In this document: positions 1 through 9,600 of the stretch, one piece after another | How the letters are laid out: every line of letters starts with the position of its first letter | Position numbering within the stretch: the first letter of the stretch is position 1 | Assembly (NCBI GenBank): GCA_018269055.1 | Contig: JAFDVI010000031.1 | Location: 150,050-199,296, forward strand | Length of the DNA stretch: 49,247 nt | Origin: Acidobacteriota bacterium | GTDB lineage: Bacteria > Acidobacteriota > Blastocatellia > RBC074 | Reading direction: 5' to 3' | Translations under genes and position numbers: made by a program | Notes under the pieces: model-generated | What the model saw: the letters and a program-made list of their open reading frames with translations, nothing else | Told to the model about the DNA's origin: nothing | The model's database searches: none

Positions 1-14
1 ATGGGCAATGGGGA

Positions 15-1358
15 ATGGGAAATTTTGTGAGCGTAGAGGGGTTGAAACTGCCGCCGTACAAAATGGTCAAACTCAAAAACGGGTTGACCGTTCTGTTGAT
101 GGAGCAACACGAAATTCCAATCATCAGTTTTTCGTTTCTCGTCAAAACCGGTTCGACGGCTGACCCTGCGGGCAAAGAAGGTGTTGCCAGTTTGACCGCT
201 TCCCTGCTTCGCAAAGGAACCAAATCGCGCGCCAGCGAGCAGCTTTCGGCCGAGCTGGATTTCATCGGCGGACAATTTGGAGCCGGAGCCGATTACGATT
301 ACACCAGCGGCCGCGCGGAATTCCTAAAAAAGGACCTCGGCAAGGGCCTGGATTTGCTTTCCGATGCCTTGCTCAATCCGACGTTTCCAGCCGAAGAAGT
401 CACCAAGCTGTTGAAGCAGGCCATTGACAGCGCCAAATCCTCCAAAGATCAGGCCGGCGCAGTCATTGGCGATTACTTCGCGGCGTATTTGTACGGTTCG
501 CACCCGTACGGTCGCTCGACCGACGGCGACGAAAAATCGCTGTCCAACATCACACGCGAAGACATCACGAAGTTTTACGAAACCTATTACGCGCCGTCGA
601 ACACGATTTTGGCCGTCGCAGGAGATTTCAACTCGGCGGAGATGGAAAAAACGCTGACTGACAAATTCGGCGGCTGGGTGGACAAAAAAGCGCCGGCGAT
701 CAATCTATCCGCTCCGGCGACTGCCACGGGCAGAAAATTGCTGCTGGTGGACAAACCGGATTCGACGCAAACCTATTTTGAAATCGGCAACATCGGCATT
801 GCGCGAACCAATCCGGATCGCGTGTACATCGGTGTCATCAATACGCTGTTCGGCGGTCGGTTTACCTCGATGTTGAATGATGCTTTGCGCATCAGTTCCG
901 GGTTGACCTACGGCGCGCGCTCGTCCTTTGACCAGCGCAAAGCCGCAGGGCCGTTCACCATTTCGACGTACACGCGCAACGCGACGACCGAAAAGGCGAT
1001 TGATATGACGCTGGACATTCTGAAGCGCTTGCACGAAAAAGGGATCACGGAAGAAGACCTGAACTCCGCCAAGAATTACATCAAGGGACAATATCCACCG
1101 CGCATCGAAACCACAGACCAGCAAGCCAATTTGATGGCGCAGTTGGAGTTTTATGGTTTGGATGAACGCGACATCAATGAGTATTACGCGAAGATTGACT
1201 CGATGACGCTGGCCGACGCCCAGCGCATCATCAAACAATACTTTCCGCTGGAAAATCTGGTTTTTGTTTTGATCGGCAAAGCCAGCGAGATTGAACCTGT
1301 GGCCAGGAAGTACGCGACGAAATTCGACACGAAGTCCATCAATCAACCCGGTTTTTAA
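15..1358 (+). CDS. M16-family peptidase-like protein, catalytically inactive partner (5' end uncertain)
   Basis: About 447 residues with the two-domain layout of M16B (pitrilysin-like) subunits: an N-terminal LKNGLTVLL segment near residue 21 and a C-terminal half with GGRFTSMLNDALR near residue 276, which matches the usual RLxxxLRe region. The zinc motif HxxEH is missing: the equivalent GVASLTASLLRKG has Ser, Ala and Ser in place of His, Glu and His. M16B enzymes commonly work as an active/inactive pair, so this is probably the inactive half, with the active subunit upstream of the window. The reading frame is open to the left edge, so a signal peptide could lie outside. However, bases 1-25 look like a GGGCAATGGGGAATGGG-type intergenic repeat, so the start may be ATG 15 or GTG 27. 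Confidence 0.85.
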   Translation: MGNFVSVEGLKLPPYKMVKLKNGLTVLLMEQHEIPIISFSFLVKTGSTADPAGKEGVASLTASLLRKGTKSRASEQLSAELDFIGGQFGAGADYDYTSGRAEFLKKDLGKGLDLLSDALLNPTFPAEEVTKLLKQAIDSAKSSKDQAGAVIGDYFAAYLYGSHPYGRSTDGDEKSLSNITREDITKFYETYYAPSNTILAVAGDFNSAEMEKTLTDKFGGWVDKKAPAINLSAPATATGRKLLLVDKPDSTQTYFEIGNIGIARTNPDRVYIGVINTLFGGRFTSMLNDALRISSGLTYGARSSFDQRKAAGPFTISTYTRNATTEKAIDMTLDILKRLHEKGITEEDLNSAKNYIKGQYPPRIETTDQQANLMAQLEFYGLDERDINEYYAKIDSMTLADAQRIIKQYFPLENLVFVLIGKASEIEPVARKYATKFDTKSINQPGF

Positions 1359-1362
1359 GTTC

Positions 1363-1424
1363 GTAGTCCCGCCTTCAGGCGGCTGGCATTGTCACCAAAA
1401 CTTTCCGCCTGAAGGCGGGACTAC
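1363..1424. repeat. REP doublet (REPIN/BIME-like), GTAG-foot family 1
   Basis: A perfect 20-bp inverted repeat, 1363-1382 and 1405-1424, flanks a 22-nt loop. Each arm starts with GTAG and contains its own palindrome, CCGCCT-TC-AGGCGG. This is the head-to-head REP doublet layout. It begins 4 nt after the stop codon of the M16 gene and could also act as a transcript-end hairpin. There is no T run, so it is not a canonical intrinsic terminator. Confidence 0.85.
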
Positions 1425-1448
1425 AAACATTTCCCTCAGGAGGCATTT

Positions 1449-3479
1449 ATGGCGAATGAAGCCCCAAGCAACAATCAAACTGCTGACAAGTTTAAGCCTT
1501 ACGTTTCCGCCGACACGGTGATTCCCGAATTCACCGTTCGTACGGTCATTCTGGGAGCAATTTTCGGAGTTATTTTTGGCGCGTCGACGGTGTATCTGGC
1601 GCTCAAAGCCGGATTGACCGTCTCGGCTTCGATCCCGATTGCCGTGCTGGCCATTGCGGTCTTCAAACGCATTGGCAAATCAACCATCCTGGAAAACAAC
1701 ATTGTCCAGACGATTGGCTCCGCAGGCGAATCGGTCGCGTCGGGCGTCGCGTTTACGATTCCGGCCCTGTTGTTTCTGGCGGGCGGCGAAGGGTTCTTCA
1801 CCTACTTCAACATCTTTTCCCTGGCCATCGTCGGCGGTTCGCTTGGAGTGCTGTTGATGGTTCCATTGCGCCGTTCACTGATTGTCAAAGAACATGGCAC
1901 GCTTCCCTATCCCGAAGGAACTGCTTGCGCCGACGTGCTGGTCGCGGGGGAAAAAGGCGGATCATTTGCAGGGAAAGTGTTTGCCGGATTGGGCATCGCC
2001 TTCGCGTACAAATCGCTGATGAGCATTTTCGGATTGTGGAAAGACACACCGACGCTTCAACGGCCACACGCTTCCAGCTTCCCCAATGCCAGCGTCAGCG
2101 CCGAAATCACGCCGGAGTATCTGGGCGTGGGTTACATCATCGGGCCGCGCATTGCCGGTGTGCTGGTGGCCGGAGGCGTGTTGTCGTATCTGGTGCTGAT
2201 TCCGCTGATTACCATCATCGGCGATGCCTTGCCTGGAATCCTGAAACCGGGGGTTGGCAATACGCTCATTCGCGATATGTCACCGTCACAAATTCGTTTG
2301 GGTTATGTCCGATACATCGGCGCAGGCGCAGTCGCCGCCGCCGGATTGATCACCTTGATTCGCACATTGCCAACCATCGTCGCTGCCTTCCGCGAAAGCT
2401 TTAAGAGCCTGAAAGACATGAAATCCGGCGTGGCCGTTTCGCGCACGGAGCGCGAAGTTCCCATCACCTGGGTAATTCTCGGTTCGTTGGTGCTGGTCGT
2501 CATCGTGGCATTGTTACCGCAGTTGCCCGGCGAAGGCATTGCCGGAAAATTGCTGATGGGATTGATGGTTGTGGTGTTCGGCTTCTTTTTCGTGACGGTC
2601 AGTTCGCGCATTACGGGTTTGATCGGCAATTCATCGAATCCGATTTCCGGCATGACCATCGCGACGTTAATGGCGACCTGTTTGATTTTCGTCAGCCTGG
2701 GTTGGAACGGTGATTCCTATCAATCGCTGGCGCTGGCCGTTGGCGGTCTGGTTTGCATCGCGGCGGCAATCGCTGGCGCGACCAGCCAGGATTTGAAAAC
2801 GGGATACATCGTCGGCGCGACGCCGATTTACCAGCAAATCGGGTTGATTATCGGTGTAATCGTTTCCACATTTGTCATCGGATTGACTTTGCAGGCCTTG
2901 GATCATTCGATGCAATTCCAGGGCGTCACCCACGCCATTGGCTCCGAACGATTGCCCGCGCCGCAAGCGACCTTGATGGCGACGATCATCAAAGGCTTGA
3001 TGGCGCGCGATCTGCCTTGGGGATTGGTGTTCGTCGGCATGTGCATTTCGGTGGTTGTTGAATTGTGCGGCGTGCGTTCATTGTCGTTCGCGGTCGGCGC
3101 GTATTTGCCGATTTCCACCACAGCGCCGATTTTTGTCGGCGGGTTGATGCGCGCGTTTGCGGACAAAATGAGCGGCGCGCAGGCTGGCGATGGCCACGGG
3201 GAATCCGAAGTGACTTCCGGCATGTTATACAGCACTGGCCTTGTCGCGGGAGGTTCGCTCACGGGCGTGTTAATTGCGTTGCTCAACGGCGTGGAGAAAA
3301 CCGTCACCGGGCCTGATGGCCAGCCGAAATCTGTTTCGGTGATTCAGTACATCCTGGACAAAGTCGGCATTCACGGCTGGGAGCATTATGGCCACGTCGC
3401 CGATTTGATCGGCATTCTCTTCTTTGTCGGCCTGTGCTTGTTACTGTTGCGCGCTTCGCGCCAACGTTTAGAGGCTTAA
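1449..3479 (+). CDS. OPT-family oligopeptide/metal-chelate transporter
   Basis: A 676-residue, highly hydrophobic protein with about 14-16 predicted membrane segments, the normal size for bacterial OPT transporters. It carries the OPT-type motif LPYPEGTACADVL near residue 154 and the early membrane motif VYLALKAGLTVSASIPIAV near residue 40, where the family is most conserved. It is expected to be a proton-coupled symporter for oligopeptides or metal chelates in the inner membrane; the substrate cannot be told from sequence. The start is fixed by AGGAGG at 1438-1443, 5 nt before ATG 1449. A REP doublet separates it from the M16 gene, so any co-transcription would pass through that hairpin. Confidence 0.92.
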   Translation: MANEAPSNNQTADKFKPYVSADTVIPEFTVRTVILGAIFGVIFGASTVYLALKAGLTVSASIPIAVLAIAVFKRIGKSTILENNIVQTIGSAGESVASGVAFTIPALLFLAGGEGFFTYFNIFSLAIVGGSLGVLLMVPLRRSLIVKEHGTLPYPEGTACADVLVAGEKGGSFAGKVFAGLGIAFAYKSLMSIFGLWKDTPTLQRPHASSFPNASVSAEITPEYLGVGYIIGPRIAGVLVAGGVLSYLVLIPLITIIGDALPGILKPGVGNTLIRDMSPSQIRLGYVRYIGAGAVAAAGLITLIRTLPTIVAAFRESFKSLKDMKSGVAVSRTEREVPITWVILGSLVLVVIVALLPQLPGEGIAGKLLMGLMVVVFGFFFVTVSSRITGLIGNSSNPISGMTIATLMATCLIFVSLGWNGDSYQSLALAVGGLVCIAAAIAGATSQDLKTGYIVGATPIYQQIGLIIGVIVSTFVIGLTLQALDHSMQFQGVTHAIGSERLPAPQATLMATIIKGLMARDLPWGLVFVGMCISVVVELCGVRSLSFAVGAYLPISTTAPIFVGGLMRAFADKMSGAQAGDGHGESEVTSGMLYSTGLVAGGSLTGVLIALLNGVEKTVTGPDGQPKSVSVIQYILDKVGIHGWEHYGHVADLIGILFFVGLCLLLLRASRQRLEA

Positions 3480-3505
3480 CGCGACTCGGTTAAACAGAGA
3501 AACTC

Positions 3506-3575
3506 AACCACAAGAAGCACACAACTCACAGAACCCGCTTTGAGGAATTTTGTGGCTTCTGCGCTTTTTGTGGTT
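3506..3575. repeat. Imperfect inverted repeat of the AACCACAA...TTGTGGTT type
   Basis: The left part, AACCACAAGAAGCACACAA at 3506-3524, faces a right part at 3550-3575 that ends in CTTTTTGTGGTT. Pairing is imperfect. The repeat fills most of the 139-nt gap between the OPT and CoA-transferase genes. It resembles other CACAAAG/CACGAAG-type intergenic repeats in this window (26571-26650). Confidence 0.55.
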
Positions 3576-3618
3576 GGTTTTTTCCGGCTCTACCTCCGGC
3601 TGCATCTCCTGCTGAATT

Positions 3619-4815
3619 ATGACTTTACCGTTAGCTGGAATTCGTGTTCTGGATTTTGGTCGCTACATCGCCGGGCCGTATTGCGCGATGTTGCTGGCCG
3701 ATATGGGCGCGGAGGTCATTCGCATCGAACGGCGCGAAGGCGGTGAAGACCGCTACGTGATGCCGATTACCGCTCCTGAAAATCAGCCCGGCGAAGGTCC
3801 GATGTTCATCGGACTGAACCGAAACAAAAAAGGCATTACGCTCGACCCGGCGCACCCGGAAGCGGGAGAGATCAAACGGCGCTTGATCGCTTCCGCCGAT
3901 GTCGTCGTCGCCAATTTGCCGCTCGACGTGCTGGAAAAGCTGGAACTGGATTATGACTCGCTGAAGGCCATCAGGCCGGATGTGATTCTGGCGCGGATTT
4001 CAACCTTCGGTCACGAAGGGCCGTATGCCAATCGCGTCGGCTTTGATCCTGTGATTCAGGCGATGTCCGGCGCAATGACGCTGACCGGAACGCCGGGCGT
4101 GCCGATTCGCAGCATCGTTCCTTTTGAAGATTTCGGCACGGCGCTGCACACGGCGTTTGGCGTGATGGTGGCTTTGTTTGAACGCCAGAAAACCGGGCGA
4201 GGACAGATTGTTGACGGTTCGCTGCTGGCGACGGGCGTGATGTTTATGCAATCGCTGCTGGCGGAACGATACGTGCTGGATTTGGTTCGCAAACAGCAAA
4301 CCAACACGGGCTACACTGCCGCGCCATCGGATTGTTACAAAACCGCGGACGGTTGGTTGATCGTCGCCACCATCGGTCAGCCGATGTTCAAACGTTGGGC
4401 ACGATTGGTCGGCAGATCGGATTTGATTGACGATCCGCGCTGCGTGGACGACCTGGCGCGCGGCAATAACTACGAAGTGATCAACGAAGCGATGGACGCC
4501 TGGATTTCTCAATTGACGACCGACGAAGCCATTCAAAAGCTCGAGGAGGCACGCATCCCTTGCGGCAAGGTGTTCCAACTCGGCGAAGTATTCGACGACC
4601 CGCAGGTGAAAGCGCGCGGATTGTTCAAGTTCATGGATTACCCGGACGGCATCAAACCGATCCCGATTTCCAACACGCCTGTGCAATTGTCGGAAACGCC
4701 CGGCGCAATTCGCCACCGCGCGCCGACACTGGGCGAACACACCGGCGAAGTGCTGACAGGGCTGGGTTTCAGGGAATCTGAAATTTTCGAGTTTCGGCAA
4801 AATGGGGTGATCTGA
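3619..4815 (+). CDS. CaiB/BaiF family (class III) CoA-transferase
   Basis: A 398-residue protein of the usual length for the formyl-CoA transferase/CaiB family. The N-terminus, GIRVLDFGRYIAGPYCAMLLADMGAEVIRIE, is the family signature. The region EDFGTALHTAFG places an aspartate at about residue 171, where the family's catalytic Asp lies, followed by LFERQKTGRGQIVDGSLL. It should move CoA between two acyl groups; the acyl substrate is unknown. The ATG at 3619 gives the conserved N-terminus, although no strong Shine-Dalgarno is visible. No pathway partner is adjacent. Confidence 0.93.
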   Translation: MTLPLAGIRVLDFGRYIAGPYCAMLLADMGAEVIRIERREGGEDRYVMPITAPENQPGEGPMFIGLNRNKKGITLDPAHPEAGEIKRRLIASADVVVANLPLDVLEKLELDYDSLKAIRPDVILARISTFGHEGPYANRVGFDPVIQAMSGAMTLTGTPGVPIRSIVPFEDFGTALHTAFGVMVALFERQKTGRGQIVDGSLLATGVMFMQSLLAERYVLDLVRKQQTNTGYTAAPSDCYKTADGWLIVATIGQPMFKRWARLVGRSDLIDDPRCVDDLARGNNYEVINEAMDAWISQLTTDEAIQKLEEARIPCGKVFQLGEVFDDPQVKARGLFKFMDYPDGIKPIPISNTPVQLSETPGAIRHRAPTLGEHTGEVLTGLGFRESEIFEFRQNGVI

Positions 4816-4875
4816 CACTTCTGCTGCATTCGCTCTTTTCCGTTTTTCCAGAATTTTCGTCAACGCCTGTTGGGG

Positions 4876-4988
4876 CAATGGCATTGAATTAAGCAATACA
4901 CGGTGATGTTCAGAGTTCACGCTTCAGCGTGGTGATAAAGTTTCTACACGCTGAAGCGTGAACTCTGAACCTTAATTCAATGCCATTG
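4876..4988. mobile_element. 113-bp MITE-like element with 18-bp terminal repeats and 11-bp target duplication
   Basis: The ends are a perfect 18-bp inverted repeat, CAATGGCATTGAATTAAG at 4876-4893 and its complement at 4971-4988. The element is flanked by an 11-bp direct repeat, GCCTGTTGGGG, at 4865-4875 and 4989-4999. There is no coding capacity. From memory, IS4-family elements of the IS231 type have related ends (...TTAAG) and make 10-12-bp duplications, so trans-mobilisation by such a transposase is an inference. A nested palindrome pair occupies 4908-4970, directly against the right terminus. Confidence 0.8.
4908..4970. repeat. REP doublet nested in the MITE-like element
   Basis: A perfect 24-bp inverted repeat, 4908-4931 and 4947-4970, with a 15-nt loop. 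Each arm contains the small palindrome CACGCT-TC-AGCGTG. The layout matches the other head-to-head palindromic doublets in this window, but the foot sequence is different (CAGAGTT). It is either cargo of the surrounding element or a later insertion into it. Confidence 0.75.
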
Positions 4989-5000
4989 GCCTGTTGGGGT

Positions 5001-5651
5001 TCAGTTCGACAACCGATTACTGATTGAACCGGCAGTAATCATTTTGAAGCCATCTTTTGCTTCAAACATCAACCCAACCTGTTTTCCCCGGATTTTGGTG
5101 TTGACGATATTGACCTGATCCGCAAACTGTTCACAGAAAATCCTGTTTTTGAGTTGCGCGCCATCCAATCCATTGTCGCTGGCTGGAACGGCAGGCATTT
5201 TTCCTTCTACATGAAGCCAGAACATATCCGTCTGCGATTCCATCCCAAGCCAGTTGAGTTTTACAGGAGTGCCGCTTGGCGATTTCAATTCAAAGCTGTT
5301 GCGCAAATAGGCGAGAATCGCTTGCCCAATTCGTTTGTCTTTGTTCGCCGTGGCGGGATCAATTTTGATTGGTCGTTTGGCATGCTGACTGATAGCGTTT
5401 TCCAGGTCGTCACCATACACCCGCAACACGATCTCGACGGACTGCGATTTCTGGTTGTAATCGAGTTGCGCAACGCTGAGGTGAAGCTTATGCCCGGCAA
5501 AGTTATTGAGGCTATTCCATTGTGAATTGCAGATCGCGTGCGGATTCATCAGAAATAAAGAAACCATCCCAAAGCATACCATCATCAATGCGGCGAACCG
5601 TATTCGCCGGGCAGTAACTGAAGCAAGAAAGTCGCAACCTGCAATCCGCAC
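5001..5651 (-). CDS. DUF6702-like exported protein
   Basis: A 216-residue protein with one N-terminal hydrophobic segment (about residues 18-36) that could be a signal peptide or anchor. The mature part opens with HKLHLSVAQLDYNQKSQSVE and continues RVYGDDLENAI. That resembles DUF6702 proteins, which begin HKxYVSVxxIxYN and have a conserved D-D-[LF]-E. The function of that family is not known. The start is GTG 5651, chosen because a strong GGAGGA (complement of 5658-5663) lies 6 nt upstream. It follows the TPR gene by 12 nt on the same strand, so the two form an operon. Confidence 0.7.
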   Translation of the reverse strand: MRIAGCDFLASVTARRIRFAALMMVCFGMVSLFLMNPHAICNSQWNSLNNFAGHKLHLSVAQLDYNQKSQSVEIVLRVYGDDLENAISQHAKRPIKIDPATANKDKRIGQAILAYLRNSFELKSPSGTPVKLNWLGMESQTDMFWLHVEGKMPAVPASDNGLDGAQLKNRIFCEQFADQVNIVNTKIRGKQVGLMFEAKDGFKMITAGSISNRLSN

Positions 5652-5663
5652 TCCATCTCCTCC

Positions 5664-6095
5664 TTATTCTTCCAACTCTGGTTTGTCGGAATCTGACGGT
5701 TGTTCAGAAGGGACGAGGTCGCGGGCAGAGGCTTTTGCGGAAGCTTTCTTGGCCGATTTAACGGTAGCAGATGTTTTGCGACGGCTGTTTTTTGCGCTTG
5801 CCTTGCGAGTTCGTGTGGCTTTTTTCGCGCCTGCTTTAGACTTGGGCTTCTTTTTTTGCGGTAACGGATTCAGAGGCTCATTGAGGCGCTTGAGGGCATC
5901 CCGTTCGGCCCGGATGTCACCAAGTTCGCGAGCGATGCTCAACGCTAATTCGTAAAATTCCATCGCTTTATTACGTTCGTGCAGCGCATCGTAGGCTCGC
6001 CCAAGACTGGCAAGCGCACTCATTTCTTCCCGCCGCTGTCCTGATTCGCGCGCAAGTTGAAGGTTTTGTTGATAGAATTCTATTACCTGATACAT
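5664..6095 (-). CDS. Short TPR protein with lysine/alanine-rich histone-like tail (possibly a truncated remnant)
   Basis: A 143-residue protein. Residues 1-70 hold about two tetratricopeptide repeats of the FYxxxLxxARExGxxRxExxAL type found in long bacterial TPR arrays. Residues 78-125 are rich in Lys, Ala, Ser and Arg (KKASAKASARD and similar), like histone H1-type tails of nucleic-acid-binding proteins. No Shine-Dalgarno is visible before ATG 6095, and an in-frame stop lies 36 nt upstream. The protein may therefore be the 3' end of a longer, decayed TPR gene. No stated function can be supported beyond protein and perhaps nucleic-acid binding. Confidence 0.55.
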   Translation of the reverse strand: MYQVIEFYQQNLQLARESGQRREEMSALASLGRAYDALHERNKAMEFYELALSIARELGDIRAERDALKRLNEPLNPLPQKKKPKSKAGAKKATRTRKASAKNSRRKTSATVKSAKKASAKASARDLVPSEQPSDSDKPELEE

Positions 6096-6672
6096 GGGCG
6101 TCGGGTGCCAGCCGTTAATAACGAATCCAAATCACAACATGCGCCTGAATGAATCGGAAGCCCCAATTGAAGTTGGCGTTGAAAGCGGACACAGCTTATC
6201 ACAGGTCATTAAGGCCGCAATGTTGGCGAAACAGGTTAGAATGAATGACTCGGAAAGCGCTGATTGTAAAATGTCTTGCGGCTTTTGTTGATGATGTGTT
6301 ACTGTGCGCGCCGTTGAGCACGACCTCACTGTAATGTGCCTCAAAACATGCGACGTGCTCTAACTTCCCAATACTTAAACCATCCGTAACCCCGTTCCTG
6401 CGGATCGAAAATTCGAGCTTAATCGCGCTGCTACAATTCCGTGCGCCGCTTGGATTTGCCAATCGCCATTGCTGCATCCCAAACGTTATTCAATGGCAGC
6501 CGGTGATGAATCCAGGCAGGAAGTAAAAACGCAGCCCAAATACTGCCCACTAATATAGCTCGCTCAACCACGACCCCACCTCGCTATTTAACATTCTTTA
6601 TCGTGGCGGCAAGTCAGTACATTTCTACAACGATGACTTGCGATGTCGGCGGAAAGCCGTCGGGGAGACTGT
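6096..6672. other. 577-nt region without a supported gene
   Basis: It lies between the divergent TPR gene and the large secreted protein. Small open frames exist on both strands (for example 6094-6291 plus and 6199-6477 minus), but none resembles a known family or has a convincing start. Presumably it carries promoters for both directions; I could not place one with confidence. Confidence 0.5.
6662..6667 (+). promoter_or_regulatory. Ribosome-binding site that decides the start at 6673
   Basis: GGGGAG lies 5 nt before ATG 6673. The longer frame from ATG 6643 has no comparable site, and the shorter choice (ATG 6709) has only AACAACAAAA before it. Confidence 0.6.
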
Positions 6673-9600
6673 ATGGAGTTCAAACCTCAGAATATCAAAA
6701 CAACAAAAATGAAATTCAATCGCTTTCAATTCGCCTTTCTTCACAAGAATCTCGTTTTGGCTTTGGCGGTAGTTCTAACTGTGGCGGCAGCATCCGCGTT
6801 GTTCGGCCACAGCGTTTGGTCGGCCAAAGCAGCCTCTGCTGCTAACACATTTCAAAATGAGCAACCGTCCGTTGGGCCGGGACTTCCGATGGTGGGATCG
6901 AATTCCCAGAAAAGCGGGGCGAGCAACACCAAACCCGGGAGCTTGCTATTCTTTCCCAAATACACCAGCAACAATGCAAGCCCAAGCAACGTCAATACGA
7001 TCATTTCATTGACCAACGTCAATCCGCGGGACGGCATAACGTTGCGGCTGTTTTTCGTCCGCGATTGCCAAGTCCAAACCATGTTTCTAAATCTGGCCGC
7101 AAACCAAACGCGAACCTTGTTGGCCAGCAGCGAAGACCCTGGAAAGACGGGGTATCTGATCGCCAGCGCCGTTAATTCGCAAGGCGTTCCGACTCAGTTC
7201 AATTGGTTGATTGGCAGCGCCAGCATCGTCACTGGTCGTGACGCCAATGGCCACGAAGCGAATTACAACGCCGTCAGCGTCGCCAAACGAACCGGCGGAG
7301 CGATTCCGGTTCTGGAGGGCGCGACGGAAGCCGAGATTAAGTTCAACGACACGGATTATGATCGGTTGCCGCAATTGGTCGCACTGGATCGAATTGACAA
7401 CCAGGATCCAAATGCAGGGGAAGAGCCTCCGGTTCCCGCGGATAACACCCATGTCACGTTGATCAGCCCTCTGGCCAATCTGGCAGGTGGATCGCAAACT
7501 CTGCAAGTGGTGGCGATTGCCTACGATCAGAGCGGCAGGCCCTACCCGCAAATCGTCAATGCGACCTGCGGATTGGAAAAGGGCGTCACGGGAATTTGGA
7601 CGCTGCCCGCGTTGAACAGCTTCATCACGCCCGACCGCGCCGGTTGGGGCAGCTTTGCGGCGTCTATGGATGGCGTCCCGGTTCCGCTGCTGGGACTGAC
7701 GCTGAATGATGGCGTGACTGAAAAGTACCGTAGCGCAAGACACATGCAGGCATTGAGCCGCCTGGATTCGTTCAGCATGAAAATGCCGATTGCGATTCCG
7801 CCCATTGCCGCTGCCGATTCCATTTCGTCAAACCAGGCGGATGCGACCGGCGGTTCGACCGGAGCCAGCGAAATGAAGCCGGGCAGTTTGTTGGTATTTC
7901 CGCGGTTTGCCAGCGGTATGTATGGCGATTCGCGCGTGTACATCACCAACACACACCCGACACAAAAAGCTCGCGTACGAGTCTTTTTCACGGGCATTGC
8001 GGATTCAACAGCGGTCAACGAAACGATTCTTGTTTTGTTTCCAAATCAAACGGCTTCCATTGATCCCAACGAACTGGCGCCAAATCAGAAAGGCTGGGTA
8101 ATGGCGACGGCGATTGATAACCGCTATCTGCCACTCAACTTCAACTTCCTGATCGGCAGCGCACGCGTCAAGGATCAAAATGGGAATACGTTTGGTTACA
8201 CAGCGCTGGCCGTAGCGAAAAACTCTGCGGGCACCCTCCCCCGCAACGAAGATTTGCAAACGGCAACCATTACCTTTGACGACGAAAATTATGACCGCCT
8301 GTTTTCGACAATGGCGGTGGCCGGATTGCCCAGCCAGGTGGACAACACCACAATGCTGGGGTATGCCCGCCCGCCCGCCAGCGTTCTTGATCCGGTCAAC
8401 ATTCGTGGCTCCGTGCAAACGACGGTCTTCGATGAGTCGCTTTCCCAAAACTCTGCGACCATCGGAGGCATTGAAGTCCGCGTTGGATTGATCCGTGGAA
8501 ACATCACAGGCCCTCCGGTAACCAACACGATCCTGAAAGGTCATCGCGGATGGATGCGGCTGGCTCCGGGTTCACCAATTTTCGCCTGGACGAACGGAGC
8601 ATCAACAACACCGTTTGCCGCTCAACCTGAAAGTTCCAGTTGGACGGGAGGCATCGGCGGCGGCGTAACGCTGCACGCGTTGACGTTGACAGATACATAC
8701 CAGCTCAAGACGCTTTCGACCAATCCGAACAACCACGCGCCGACGGCCAACTTTGAATCCATTGATTACAACACCGAAGCGCGCGCGCAGACCGGAACGA
8801 TCGTCCGATTGGACGGACGCATTTCCACCGATCCGGATGTTGACGATCCGCTGACTTACAAATGGTATGACGGCGAAACGGTGATTTCGACCGCGCCGGT
8901 TTCAGACTTCCGACTGGGCATCGGTACGCATGCGCTCAAGCTGGTGGTGACTGATGGAAACGCGCTTTCTTCGGAACCACTGATTCGATTGGTGGATGTG
9001 CGCGATACCACGCCGCCGGTCCTCAGCGGCATTCCCTCCAGGATCACGCGCACGACGGGGTCGAACGTAGGCGTGACTGTCAACTACTCGTTGCCGGTAG
9101 CTTATGACGCAGTGGACGGACTGGTTTCCGTGTCTTCGTCAAAACTGCCGGGGGCCATTTTCCCGATTGGCACGACCACGGTGATCTTCACTGCGCGCGA
9201 TAATTCGGGCAACACCTCGACAGCCTCGATGGATGTCGAAATCAAAAAGGGCACTGCCACTTTCCCGCAATCCGGCGGCGTCGCAGGCAATAAATTGCCC
9301 GCCATGAACAGCCTCAACGATCAATATGTCATTGTCGGCAAACCGCGCATGATTTCGCTGGAAGCCAGCGATTTCGACGGTGACCCTGTAATTTTCTCGC
9401 TGCTCGGAGCGCCGTCGTATGCGCGAATTGACGCGATGGATCCTGTGGCGCGCAAAGCGACCTTGCTGATCAATCCGCAGCAAGGCGATCAGTCCGTCGC
9501 AACCAACACCCGCATCGTTCTGACGGACAGCAAAGGCGGCATTTACCAAACCTTGCCGTTCCGCATTCAGATCAGCGATGTCGAAAACGATGAAACCGGC

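Noticed and set aside
4000..4920. A 306-codon minus-strand frame over the CoA-transferase and the MITE
   Set aside because: Antisense to a clear CaiB/BaiF gene; its start falls in the mobile element and the translation has no motif.
6199..6477. A 92-codon minus-strand frame upstream of the large secreted protein
   Set aside because: No family resemblance, no ribosome-binding site, and overlap with other equally short frames.
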